A stretch of DNA of 10,291 nucleotides from VGEM01 sp033764265 (GTDB taxonomy: Bacteria; Pseudomonadota; Alphaproteobacteria; Rhodospirillales; Rhodospirillaceae), in assembly GCA_033764265.1 (NCBI GenBank), contig JANRJB010000417.1, positions 1 to 10,291 on the forward strand, in the 5' to 3' direction. The notes under the pieces are model-generated. The model was not told the DNA's origin. It ran no database searches and saw only the letters and a list, made by a program, of their open reading frames with translations. Positions 1-6,238 of this stretch are shown here, piece after piece (positions within the stretch are counted from its first letter, which is position 1; each line of letters begins with the position of its first letter). The position numbers and the translations under genes are program-made.

Positions 1-1120
1 CGGCCGCGGCGGCCTGGGCCGCCGGCGCCGCCGCTTGCGGGCGCGCGGTTGCGGCGCCGCCGGCCGACGCGGCGTTGGCGGCCATGCCCTCGTCGCTCAG
101 CGTGCGCTGCATGTCGGCGGCGACCGCGTCGTCCACCAGTCCGCTCTCGACGGCCTTGCGGATGCCGTCTTCCATGGTCTGCATGCCGTAGCGCTGGCCG
201 ACCTGGATCATGGAATAGATCTGCGGCACCTTGTTCTCGCGGATCAGGTTGCGCACCGCCGTGGTGCCGACCATGATCTCGTGCGCGGCCACGCGCCCGC
301 CGCCCTTCTTTTTCAGCAGCACCTGGCTGATCACCGCCTGCAGCGAGCCCGCTACCATGGCGCGCACCATTTCCTTGTCGCCCGCCGGGAACACGTCGAT
401 GATGCGGTCGACCGTCTTGGCCGCGGAACTGGTGTGCAGCGTGCCCATCACCAGGTGGCCGGTTTCGGCCGCGGTCAGCGCCAGCGAGATGGTCTCGTGA
501 TCGCGCATTTCGCCCACCAGGATCACGTCGGGGTCCTCGCGCAGCGCCGACTTCAGCGCCCGGGCGAACGACTTGGTGTGACGGCCGACCTCGCGGTGAT
601 TGATCAGCGCGCGCTTCTTCCTGTGCACGAACTCGACCGGGTCTTCCACGGTCAGGATGTGCATGTCGGAGTTGGCGTTCATGTGATCGATCATCGCCGC
701 CAGCGTGGTCGACTTGCCCGATCCGGTCGGGCCGGTCACCAGCACCAGGCCGCGGTCGATCTCGGCGAACTGCTTGAAGATGTCGGGCGCGTTCAGCTGC
801 TCGAGCGACGGGATCTTGGTGGGGATTTCGCGGAACGCCGCCGCCGACCCGGTGGTCGTGGTGTAAGCGTTGACGCGAAAGCGGGATTCCTCGCCGAAGG
901 CGATGGCGAAATCGATCTCCTTTTCCGCTTCGTACTCGGCGCGCTGTTCCTCGGTCATCACCGCGTAGATCATCGCCTTCACGGTGTCGGCGGCCAGGTC
1001 GCCGGTCTTGATCGGACGCAGGCCGCCGTCGATGCGCGCCATCGGCTCCTTGCCCGACACCACATGCAGGTCCGAGGCCTTGTTCTTTTGGGCAAACGCC
1101 AGCAACTCGGTAATGTCCAT
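1..1120 (-). CDS. pilT: Type IV pilus retraction ATPase PilT (C-terminal end cut by window edge)
   Basis: Hexameric cytoplasmic motor ATPase that depolymerises type IV pili and so drives pilus retraction and twitching motility. The minus-strand frame reads MDITELLAFAQKNKASDLH, the classic PilT start. The Walker A motif GPTGSGKST is at residues 130-138 with the Lys at 136, as in Pseudomonas PilT. The Asp-box (TVEDPVEF), Walker B (LREDPDVILVGEMRD), His-box (TGHLVMGTLHTSSAAKT) and the PilT signature AVRNLIRE (family consensus AIRNLIRE) follow in order; the last argues for PilT rather than PilU. Two ATGs are adjacent. I chose the second (1120) because GGAGG at 1126-1130 is then 5 bases away, whereas it abuts the first. 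No stop is reached: 373 codons are visible, ending in an Ala-rich tail beyond the usual length of about 345. It is the last visible gene of the prepilin / transglycosylase-TPR / pilT run. Confidence 0.97.
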   Translation of the reverse strand, partial: MDITELLAFAQKNKASDLHVVSGKEPMARIDGGLRPIKTGDLAADTVKAMIYAVMTEEQRAEYEAEKEIDFAIAFGEESRFRVNAYTTTTGSAAAFREIPTKIPSLEQLNAPDIFKQFAEIDRGLVLVTGPTGSGKSTTLAAMIDHMNANSDMHILTVEDPVEFVHRKKRALINHREVGRHTKSFARALKSALREDPDVILVGEMRDHETISLALTAAETGHLVMGTLHTSSAAKTVDRIIDVFPAGDKEMVRAMVAGSLQAVISQVLLKKKGGGRVAAHEIMVGTTAVRNLIRENKVPQIYSMIQVGQRYGMQTMEDGIRKAVESGLVDDAVAADMQRTLSDEGMAANAASAGGAATARPQAAAPAAQAAAA

Positions 1121-1125
1121 CATCC

Positions 1126-1130
1126 CCTCC
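1126..1130 (-). promoter_or_regulatory. Ribosome binding site of pilT
   Basis: GGAGG on the minus strand, 5 bases before the ATG at 1120. It decides between the two adjacent ATG codons at 1123 and 1120 in favour of the second. Confidence 0.7.
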
Positions 1131-1161
1131 GTCGGTGCGGCGCGGCCGCGCGCCGCGGCGG

Positions 1162-2373
1162 TCACGAATTGACTTTCAGGAAGCGCACGCGCTCGCGCAC
1201 GCCGTCGATCGACGCGTCGATCAGCGTCGGGTTTTCCGCGTAAATGCGCAGGAATTCGTCGTAATGGACGATTGCCGAACCCGGCCGCCGCAACCGGTCG
1301 GCCAGGATCGCCGCGTTCAGGTGGTAGGCCGCGACGCCGGGCGCGCGGGCGATGGCGTCGCTGATGTGGGTGAAGGCCGCGGCCTCGTCGCCGTCGGCGC
1401 GTGCGGCGTCGGATAGCGCGGCCAGGACCTCGGGGCGGCCGACGCCCGACTTCACCAGGCCTGCCAGGTCGGCACGCGCCAGGGCCGCATCCAGCCGGGT
1501 CGTGAGCGCGAGGTAGCGGGCCAGCGCGGCTTCGTTCTCCGGTTCGGCCTGCAGCGTCTTGGCGTAGGCCTGCCGCGCCTCGTCGGCGCGGCCCAGCGCG
1601 TCGTACGACATCGCCACGCCCAACAGCGCCAGCCGGTCCCTCGGATCGCGGTCGACCAGGCCCTGGTATTTGTCGAGCGCGTCGGCGAACCGTCCGGCGG
1701 CGAAATCGCGCACGGCGCGATGATATGGCGTGTCGACCTCTTCGGCGGCGACCACGCTCAGAATCATGCGGCGGGCATCGCCGTTCCAGAACGCGAGCAC
1801 CTTCTCGCGGTATTCCTCGCGGCGCCCGTCGTCGCTGGAGTGGTAGCGCTCCACGGCCTTGGCCCACGAGCCCTGCAGCCGGTAGAGCGAGCGCAGATAC
1901 TGCGCGGCGTAGGCCACGTTGGCGGCCGGGTCGAACGCGGTCTCGAGATCGCGGAAGGCGTTGGGGTGATAACGCAGGTTGACCTGCATGCACCCCACGT
2001 CGATCGAGCGTTCGCCGTCGTCCAGGCGTTTGCGCACCGCGGCGATGGCATCGGCCTTGCGGTCGAAGTACGCGCCGTCGCCGCCCGCGTTCATCGTCCA
2101 CGGCCAGGGAATGCGCTCGCCGCCGACCTCGCGCCCGGACTCCACGAACGCCACCGCCAGCAGGAGCCCGGCGGGAATTTTCAGCGACCGTTCGTACGAC
2201 TGGACGAACCGCAGGCAATCGCGGATGTCGCTTTCGACCTGGGCGGCGACGGATGTCGGCGAACCGGCCGCGATGACGCACGCCAGGGCGGCGCCCAGCG
2301 CCGTGTGCTGCAGGGCCGACAGGCGCCGGAGCGTGGTCGCGCGCAGCCTGTGTGCCGCGGAGCCGATTGTCAT
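1162..2373 (-). CDS. Secreted lytic transglycosylase fused to TPR repeats, pilus-associated
   Basis: A 403-residue predicted exported protein with two parts (residue numbers count from the ATG at 2373). A basic N-terminus and hydrophobic stretch (about 18-44, ending SVAAQ) look like a signal peptide. Residues about 48-190 resemble a lysozyme-like lytic transglycosylase: AVAFVES holds the likely catalytic Glu (about 78), followed by SIDVGCMQVN, a FDPAANVAYAAQYL helix and W-KAVERYHS, as in SLT-type enzymes that cleave the glycan strand of peptidoglycan. Residues about 218-382 are helical repeats of TPR type (for example RFADALDKYQGLVDRDP and GRADEARQAYAKTLQAEP). The longer frame begins with TTG at 2379, but GGGTGG (2380-2385) abuts it and lies 6 bases from the ATG at 2373, so I take the ATG. 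It starts 13 bases after the prepilin stop and ends 41 bases before pilT, which implies one operon and a role in making room for or scaffolding the pilus machine (inference). Conjugation-type transglycosylases are an alternative affiliation. Confidence 0.85.
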   Translation of the reverse strand: MTIGSAAHRLRATTLRRLSALQHTALGAALACVIAAGSPTSVAAQVESDIRDCLRFVQSYERSLKIPAGLLLAVAFVESGREVGGERIPWPWTMNAGGDGAYFDRKADAIAAVRKRLDDGERSIDVGCMQVNLRYHPNAFRDLETAFDPAANVAYAAQYLRSLYRLQGSWAKAVERYHSSDDGRREEYREKVLAFWNGDARRMILSVVAAEEVDTPYHRAVRDFAAGRFADALDKYQGLVDRDPRDRLALLGVAMSYDALGRADEARQAYAKTLQAEPENEAALARYLALTTRLDAALARADLAGLVKSGVGRPEVLAALSDAARADGDEAAAFTHISDAIARAPGVAAYHLNAAILADRLRRPGSAIVHYDEFLRIYAENPTLIDASIDGVRERVRFLKVNS

Positions 2374-2379
2374 CGTCAA

Positions 2380-2385
2380 CCACCC
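2380..2385 (-). promoter_or_regulatory. Ribosome binding site of the transglycosylase-TPR gene
   Basis: GGGTGG on the minus strand, 6 bases before the ATG at 2373. It directly follows the prepilin stop codon (2387-2389). Its spacing excludes the in-frame TTG at 2379 as the start. Confidence 0.55.
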
Positions 2386-2386
2386 A

Positions 2387-3181
2387 TCACGAAGGATTCC
2401 CGCACGATCCCGATCCGCAGGCCTGAATCAGCGACGACGCCGATCGGTAGACCACGATATCGTCGAAGTAGTCCACGCCCGTCACCGTATTCTGCGGGCC
2501 ATGCCAGGCCAGATTGTTGCCGACCGCGGCATTGTCGAACTGAGGATCGCCCGCGCCCTGCCCATGTTGGTCGGGTTTTTGATTGCCGGCGCTGTTGATG
2601 GCCAACGCGCCATCGGGGCCGTGGCTGATCACCACATAGGCGGCACCCGAGAACGCCCCTGCCGTGGCCACCGTCGTGCCGCCGGTCGTTTCTCTGACCG
2701 TGAAGTCGCCGGTAGGATAGGTCGACCCAACGCGCTCGGCGTCGTTCGCCTGGGTGAGATCGAGGCTGACGCCGTAAGTCAGCCGATTGCCGAACGCATC
2801 CGAGGCGTCGCTCTCGCTCAATCCCAGATTGACCCAAGGCACAACGCCTTTCACGGTCGCCGTGCCGGCGCCAAGGCACGCCGCGTTGGCGCATCCGGCG
2901 GTGTACGGCGCATCGTCGGTCGCGACCCCGGCATTGGCTGCGCCGAGCGCGATGTTGGTCTGGGCCGGGCAGGGCAGGCAGCCGTTGGCGATGGCGTACG
3001 CGACCAGGGCACTCTCCACGCTGGCGATCTTGGCCTTGGTTTCGGTGACCTTGGACTGCTGCACGACCGGCGAAATCGCCAGTAATCCGCCCGACAGCAA
3101 CAGGCCGATCACCACCAGCACAATGGCGATTTCGATCAGGGTGAAACCGGCGGCGCGACGGTCGGCGGCGGCAACACTCAT
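2387..3181 (-). CDS. Type IV prepilin / pseudopilin with N-terminal methylation motif
   Basis: A 264-residue prepilin. A short positively charged leader (MSVAAADRRAAG) precedes the prepilin peptidase site G12|F13 in GFTLIEIAI, with the conserved Glu at mature position 5, then a hydrophobic helix (about 13-38) that anchors the subunit and packs the pilus core. The globular part carries NGCLPCPA (66-73), VPWVNLGL, DAFGNRLTYGV and AYVVISHGPDGALA, motifs I recognise from a broad group of long prepilin-like proteins in proteobacteria. Six cysteines fall in three close pairs (68/71, 97/102, 255/260), suggesting disulfides in the periplasm. The frame is open upstream to a TTG at 3280, but that would give an over-long leader; GAGGG at 3188-3192, 6 bases before the ATG at 3181, supports the start used. 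It is the first gene of the minus-strand pilus run. The large size suggests a minor pilin or specialised tip subunit rather than the main pilin (inference). Confidence 0.93.
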   Translation of the reverse strand: MSVAAADRRAAGFTLIEIAIVLVVIGLLLSGGLLAISPVVQQSKVTETKAKIASVESALVAYAIANGCLPCPAQTNIALGAANAGVATDDAPYTAGCANAACLGAGTATVKGVVPWVNLGLSESDASDAFGNRLTYGVSLDLTQANDAERVGSTYPTGDFTVRETTGGTTVATAGAFSGAAYVVISHGPDGALAINSAGNQKPDQHGQGAGDPQFDNAAVGNNLAWHGPQNTVTGVDYFDDIVVYRSASSLIQACGSGSCGNPS

Positions 3182-3187
3182 CGCGGT

Positions 3188-3192
3188 CCCTC
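3188..3192 (-). promoter_or_regulatory. Ribosome binding site of the prepilin gene
   Basis: GAGGG on the minus strand, 6 bases before the ATG at 3181. It fixes the start that gives a normal 12-residue prepilin leader. Confidence 0.6.
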
Positions 3193-3269
3193 GATCCCCT
3201 GTCCTCGCGGGTCCGGCGGCACGGACCACAAAGGCGTGCACTTGCCAGCCTGTTCTGCGACGGTTGCGA

Positions 3270-3282
3270 GTTTGCGGCAAAC
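3270..3282. repeat. 13-base palindrome, operator-like
   Basis: GTTTGC-G-GCAAAC is a perfect 6-base inverted repeat with one central base, 89 bases upstream of the prepilin start and 128 upstream of the methyltransferase-like start. Its location in a divergent promoter region is consistent with a dimeric regulator site, but no regulator is identified. Confidence 0.35.
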
Positions 3283-3409
3283 CAGCCCCCCGATCAAGCC
3301 GAAATTCCCGCAGATTTCAACGGTTTAGCGTGGCGTTCAGGGGCTTGATAAGCCACTTGTTTTCAGCTTTGGCCCCTGCCCATATCGACCGCCGATCTGC
3401 GGAAACTCC

Positions 3410-4168
3410 ATGTGGCTCGACGTCATCGATCTGCGCGACTTTTACGCTTCGCCGCTGGGCCGGCTGGCGCGACGCTTGATCGCACGGCGCTTGCGCGAGG
3501 TCTGGCCCGACGTGCGCGGCGCGCGAGTGCTGGGCGTCGGCTTCGCCGCGCCCTATCTGATTTCCCTGCGCGAGGATGCCGAACGCGTCCTGGCCGTGAT
3601 GCCGGTGGGCCAAGGCGTCACCCGCTGGCCCGACTCCGGTCCCGGGCTGACCTGTCTGTCCAACGAGCTCACCTTGCCGTTCGCCGACCGGTCGATCGAC
3701 CGCTTGCTGCTGGTGCACTGTCTGGAAAGCACGGCCGAACCCCGCGCGCTGATGCGCGAATGCTGGCGGGTGCTGGCCGATGGCGGACGGCTCTTGGTGG
3801 TCGTGGCCAACCGGCGCGGACTTTGGGCGCGGGCCGAGCACGTGCCGTTCGCCCACGGCCGGCCCTATTCCCTCAACCAGATCACGCGGCTGTTGCGCGA
3901 GGGGATGTTCGCGCCGCTGACCAGCGCACCGGCGCTGTTTCTGCCGCCGTTCTGGTGGCGGCTGTTCGGCGCCTGGGGCGCGACCCTGGAACGCCTGGGC
4001 GCGCGCTGGTGCCCCACTTTCGCCGGCGTGTTCGCGATCGAAGCCGAAAAGCAGATCTACGCCGTGCCGTTCGACGCGGTGCCGGCGAAACTGAGAACGG
4101 CCGCGGTGGTGCGCAAGGCGGTTCCGGGCGGCGCCGGGTCGGGCCGGACCAGCCAGGCTGACGTTTAA
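3410..4168 (+). CDS. Class I SAM-dependent methyltransferase-like protein
   Basis: A 252-residue soluble protein resembling the type-11 methyltransferase fold. The order is an N-terminal helical part (about 1-35), a strand and loop RVLGVGFAAPYL where the SAM-binding motif I belongs (39-50), LPFADRSIDRLLLVHCLE (89-106, matching the usual PFxDxSFDxV.. motif IV region), RALMRECWRVLADGGRLLVVVANRRG (112-137, motif V/VI) and a C-terminal part with FWWRLFGAWG. Motif I lacks the usual acidic residue and full GxGxG, so SAM binding may be altered. Homologues of this kind occur in alphaproteobacteria, often near gloB from memory; the substrate is unknown. The start ATG has only a weak GGAAA ribosome site. 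It shares its TAA stop region with the convergent metW gene. A dead or regulatory methyltransferase paralogue is possible. Confidence 0.8.
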   Translation: MWLDVIDLRDFYASPLGRLARRLIARRLREVWPDVRGARVLGVGFAAPYLISLREDAERVLAVMPVGQGVTRWPDSGPGLTCLSNELTLPFADRSIDRLLLVHCLESTAEPRALMRECWRVLADGGRLLVVVANRRGLWARAEHVPFAHGRPYSLNQITRLLREGMFAPLTSAPALFLPPFWWRLFGAWGATLERLGARWCPTFAGVFAIEAEKQIYAVPFDAVPAKLRTAAVVRKAVPGGAGSGRTSQADV

Positions 4169-4812
4169 GGCCGTCGCGCCAGCACGAACAGCGCCTGCTC
4201 GCTGAACAGGTTGGCCAGTCGCCCGGTGGGCTTCAGCCCGCGCGGCCGGCCATTGCCGTCGAGCGCGAAGCCCGCCTCGATGCGCGCGCCGATGGTCGTG
4301 CACAGGTCGATGAAGTCCAACAGTGTGCACAGGTGGATGTTGGGCGTGTCGTACCACTGGTCGGCCAGCGTCGAGGTCATTGGCATGCGTCCGCCCACCA
4401 GCAGCTTCCAGCGCACGTGCCAGTGCCCGAAATTGGGGAACGAGACGATCGCGCGCCGGCCGACCCGCAACAGGTCCATCAGCACCTCGCGCGGGCTGGT
4501 GGTGGCCTGCAAGGTTTGACTGAGGATCACGTAATCGAAGGCATGGTCGGGGTAGGCCTTGAGATCGGTCTCGAGGTCGCCGTGGATCACCGACAGGCCC
4601 TGGCTGACCGCGGCGCGCACCTTGGGCATGGCGATCTCGAGCCCGCGCGCATCCACCTGCTTGAAGGTCGACAGGTAGGCCAGCAGCGTGCCGTCGCCGC
4701 AGCCGACGTCGAGCACGCGGCTGCCGGGCGCGACCAGATCGGCCACCAGCTGCAGGTCGACGCGCATGCGCCGTCCGCTCGGCAGCGCCGTCACGGCGGG
4801 CATCTGGTTCAT
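4165..4812 (-). CDS. metW: Methionine biosynthesis protein MetW
   Basis: A 215-residue class I methyltransferase-fold protein of the MetW family. Motif I is intact (VLDVGCGDGTLL, 33-44), followed by ARGLEI (acidic residue of motif II, about 59), HGDLETDL (78-84), FDYVILSQTLQA (92-103) and VSFPNFGHWHVRWKLLVGGRMP (123-144), which is typical of MetW. MetW is encoded next to MetX in many proteobacteria and is reported to be needed with it for homoserine acylation or its control; its chemical activity is not settled. Its ATG overlaps the metX stop as ATGA (4809-4812), indicating coupled translation. The frame stays open far upstream across metX, but that reading is a shadow of metX. The TAA stop lies in TTAA at 4165-4168, which is also the stop of the convergent gene. 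Confidence 0.95.
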   Translation of the reverse strand: MNQMPAVTALPSGRRMRVDLQLVADLVAPGSRVLDVGCGDGTLLAYLSTFKQVDARGLEIAMPKVRAAVSQGLSVIHGDLETDLKAYPDHAFDYVILSQTLQATTSPREVLMDLLRVGRRAIVSFPNFGHWHVRWKLLVGGRMPMTSTLADQWYDTPNIHLCTLLDFIDLCTTIGARIEAGFALDGNGRPRGLKPTGRLANLFSEQALFVLARRP

Positions 4813-5999
4813 GGTCCGCCCGTTCTCGCGCTTCGGCGCGGCAGGCCGCGCAGTTCGGCGCAGCCGTCCAGGAAACCTTGCAGCGTGTTCTGGAAGTCGG
4901 GCTCGTCGAGCAGGAAGGCGTCGTGGCCCTTGTCGCTCTCGATCTCGACGAAACTGACGTTGGCCGCCACCGCGTTCAAGGCGCGCACGATGGCGCGGCT
5001 TTCCGAGGTTGGGAACAGCCAGTCCGACGTGAACGACACCAGCAGGAACCGCACGCGCGAGCCCTTGAAGGCGTTCGCCAGCACGCCGTCGTTGTCGGCG
5101 GCCAGGTCGAAGTAGTCCATCGCCCGGGTGATATACAGGTACGAGTTGGCGTCGAAGCGGTCGACGAAGGTGAAGCCCTGGTGGCGCAGGTAGCTTTCCA
5201 CCTGGAAGTCGGCGTCGAACCCGAACGACAGCGCATCGCGGTCCTGCAGCCGGCGGCCGAACTTGCGGTGCAGCGCCGGTTCCGACAGGTAGGTGATGTG
5301 CGCGGCCATGCGCGCCACCGCCAGCCCGCGCTTGGGCACGGTCCCGCACTCGATGTAATTGCCGTGGTTCCAATCGGGGTCGGCCATGATCGCCTGGCGC
5401 CCGACCTCGTGAAAGGCGATGTTCTGCGCCGAATGGCGGTACGACCCGGCGATCGGCACCGCGGCGAACACCCGCTCGGGGAAGCGGCGGGCCCACTCCC
5501 GCGCCTGCATCGCGCCCATCGAGCCGCCGACCACGCACAGCACTTTCTCGACGCCCAGATGGTCGAGCAGCTTGGCCTGGGCGCTCACCATGTCGCGGAT
5601 GGTGATGACCGGAAAGCGCAGGCCCCAGGCGCGGCCGGTGGCCGGATTGATTTCCTTCGGGCCGGTCGAGCCCATGCAGCCGCCCAGCACGTTGGCGCAC
5701 ACCACGAAAAAGCGGTTGGTGTCGATCACCTTGCCGGGGCCGACCAGGTCGTCCCACCAGCCCTTCTTGGCGGTCACCGGATGGGTGCCGCAGACGAACT
5801 GGTCGCCGGTCAGCGCATGGCAGATCAGCACCGTGTTGCTGCGCTCGGCGTTGAGCGTGCCGTAGGTCTGGTAGGCCACCGTCACCGGCGACAGCATCTC
5901 GCCCGATTGCAGCAGCAGGGGCTCGGCCAGCACCACGCGCGGCCCCAGGGCGGGGTCGGCGGAATCTTGGCGGAGGACCGAAGGCAGGATGGCGGTCAT
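4809..5999 (-). CDS. metX: Homoserine O-acyltransferase (O-acetyltransferase family) MetX
   Basis: Cytoplasmic alpha/beta-hydrolase enzyme that acylates the hydroxyl of homoserine with acetyl-CoA (or succinyl-CoA in some members), the committing step of methionine synthesis. The 396-residue length is normal. The sequence shows VTVAYQTYGTLN, HALTGDQ (61-67), GCMGSTGPKEINPATG (107-122), the nucleophile elbow VGGSMGAMQA with Ser160, SDWLFP with Asp326 and DKGHDAFLL with His359, giving a full Ser-Asp-His triad. Family membership alone does not settle acetyl versus succinyl specificity. The ATG at 5999 has no strong ribosome binding site; no better in-frame start is close by. It is the first gene of the metX-metW pair and is divergent from hisC. 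A candidate extended -10 lies about 30 bases upstream of the start. Confidence 0.97.
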   Translation of the reverse strand: MTAILPSVLRQDSADPALGPRVVLAEPLLLQSGEMLSPVTVAYQTYGTLNAERSNTVLICHALTGDQFVCGTHPVTAKKGWWDDLVGPGKVIDTNRFFVVCANVLGGCMGSTGPKEINPATGRAWGLRFPVITIRDMVSAQAKLLDHLGVEKVLCVVGGSMGAMQAREWARRFPERVFAAVPIAGSYRHSAQNIAFHEVGRQAIMADPDWNHGNYIECGTVPKRGLAVARMAAHITYLSEPALHRKFGRRLQDRDALSFGFDADFQVESYLRHQGFTFVDRFDANSYLYITRAMDYFDLAADNDGVLANAFKGSRVRFLLVSFTSDWLFPTSESRAIVRALNAVAANVSFVEIESDKGHDAFLLDEPDFQNTLQGFLDGCAELRGLPRRSARTGGP

Positions 6000-6028
6000 G
6001 GCGGCGGCGCAGGAAAACCGAAGCCGCG

Positions 6029-6037
6029 ACTATAACA
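6029..6037 (-). promoter_or_regulatory. Candidate extended -10 promoter for metXW
   Basis: On the minus strand the bases read TGTTATAGT: a TGn extension followed by TATAGT (5 of 6 to TATAAT). No good -35 is seen 16-18 bases upstream, which the extended -10 could excuse. Transcription would start near 6022, leaving a leader of only about 22 bases before metX. Confidence 0.4.
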
Positions 6038-6055
6038 GCCTGCCCCACCCTTACA

Positions 6056-6077
6056 CCCCGGGAATCCCCGGGAATCC
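6056..6077. repeat. Tandem 10-base repeat upstream of metX
   Basis: Two perfect head-to-tail copies of CCCCGGGAAT (6056-6065, 6066-6075) plus CC. The 10-base period places the copies nearly one DNA helix turn apart. Each junction also contains the short dyad GGGAATCCC. The repeat lies just upstream of the candidate metX -10, where an activator or repressor could bind. Confidence 0.6.
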
Positions 6078-6134
6078 ATGAATTCTTTGACGGATTCGGG
6101 CCGGCCCGCGCGCCGTTTGGGCCCGCTTTCCCCT

Positions 6135-6163
6135 TTGCCAATCAGGTCACGGGCCACTACAAC
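6135..6163 (+). promoter_or_regulatory. Candidate sigma-70 promoter for hisC-tyrC
   Basis: TTGCCA (6135-6140, 5 of 6 to TTGACA), a 17-base spacer, then TACAAC (6158-6163, 4 of 6 to TATAAT). Transcription would begin near 6170, about 69 bases before hisC. This is a by-eye match only. Confidence 0.35.
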
Positions 6164-6173
6164 TCGGGCCCGT
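6149..6173. repeat. 7-base inverted repeat spanning the candidate hisC -10
   Basis: ACGGGCC (6149-6155) and GGCCCGT (6167-6173) are exact inverted copies separated by 11 bases. The candidate -10 at 6158-6163 lies in the spacer, so a dimer bound here would block the promoter. In this GC-rich DNA a chance dyad is possible. Confidence 0.4.
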
Positions 6174-6238
6174 TTCGCCGCCCCGGTGCGCCATGGGGGG
6201 GACGGAACGGCCCCGGCCAGTATGCAAGGTTCGCGCCC

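Larger units (their letters stand above)
3182..3409. other. Divergent intergenic region between prepilin and methyltransferase-like gene
   Basis: A 228-base spacer that must contain promoters for both flanking genes. It is less GC-rich in its right half. It holds the perfect palindrome GTTTGCGGCAAAC (3270-3282), and an 8-base inverted repeat, ATCAAGCC (3293-3300) with GGCTTGAT (3342-3349), 41 bases apart. I could not identify a convincing -35/-10 pair or a sigma-54 (-24/-12) site on either strand. Confidence 0.5.

Noticed and set aside
35..1243. Plus-strand open frame of 402 codons opposite pilT
   Set aside because: It is antisense to a clear PilT frame, is rich in Arg, His, Gly and Val with no recognisable motif, and exists because of the high GC content.
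3220..3245. Sigma-54 promoter before the prepilin
   Set aside because: TGGCAAGTGCACGC on the minus strand has GG and GC nearly at the right distance, but the spacing is one base short and the TTGC element is missing.
3182..3280. N-terminal extension of the prepilin to a TTG at 3280
   Set aside because: It would add 33 residues to the leader. The ATG at 3181 has a good ribosome binding site and a normal leader length.
3317..4357. Minus-strand open frame of 346 codons opposite the methyltransferase-like gene
   Set aside because: Composition is typical of an antisense shadow (Arg, Gln, His, Ala), there is no family motif, and it spans two real genes.
6000..6028. SAM-II or other SAM riboswitch before metX
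   Set aside because: Such elements are common before alphaproteobacterial metA/metX genes, but the roughly 30 bases before the start and the sequence further up show none of the SAM-II pseudoknot consensus that I can recall.
4813..6141. Long upstream extension of the metW frame across metX
   Set aside because: The upstream part is an out-of-frame reading of metX. The ATGA overlap at 4809-4812 gives a natural metW start.
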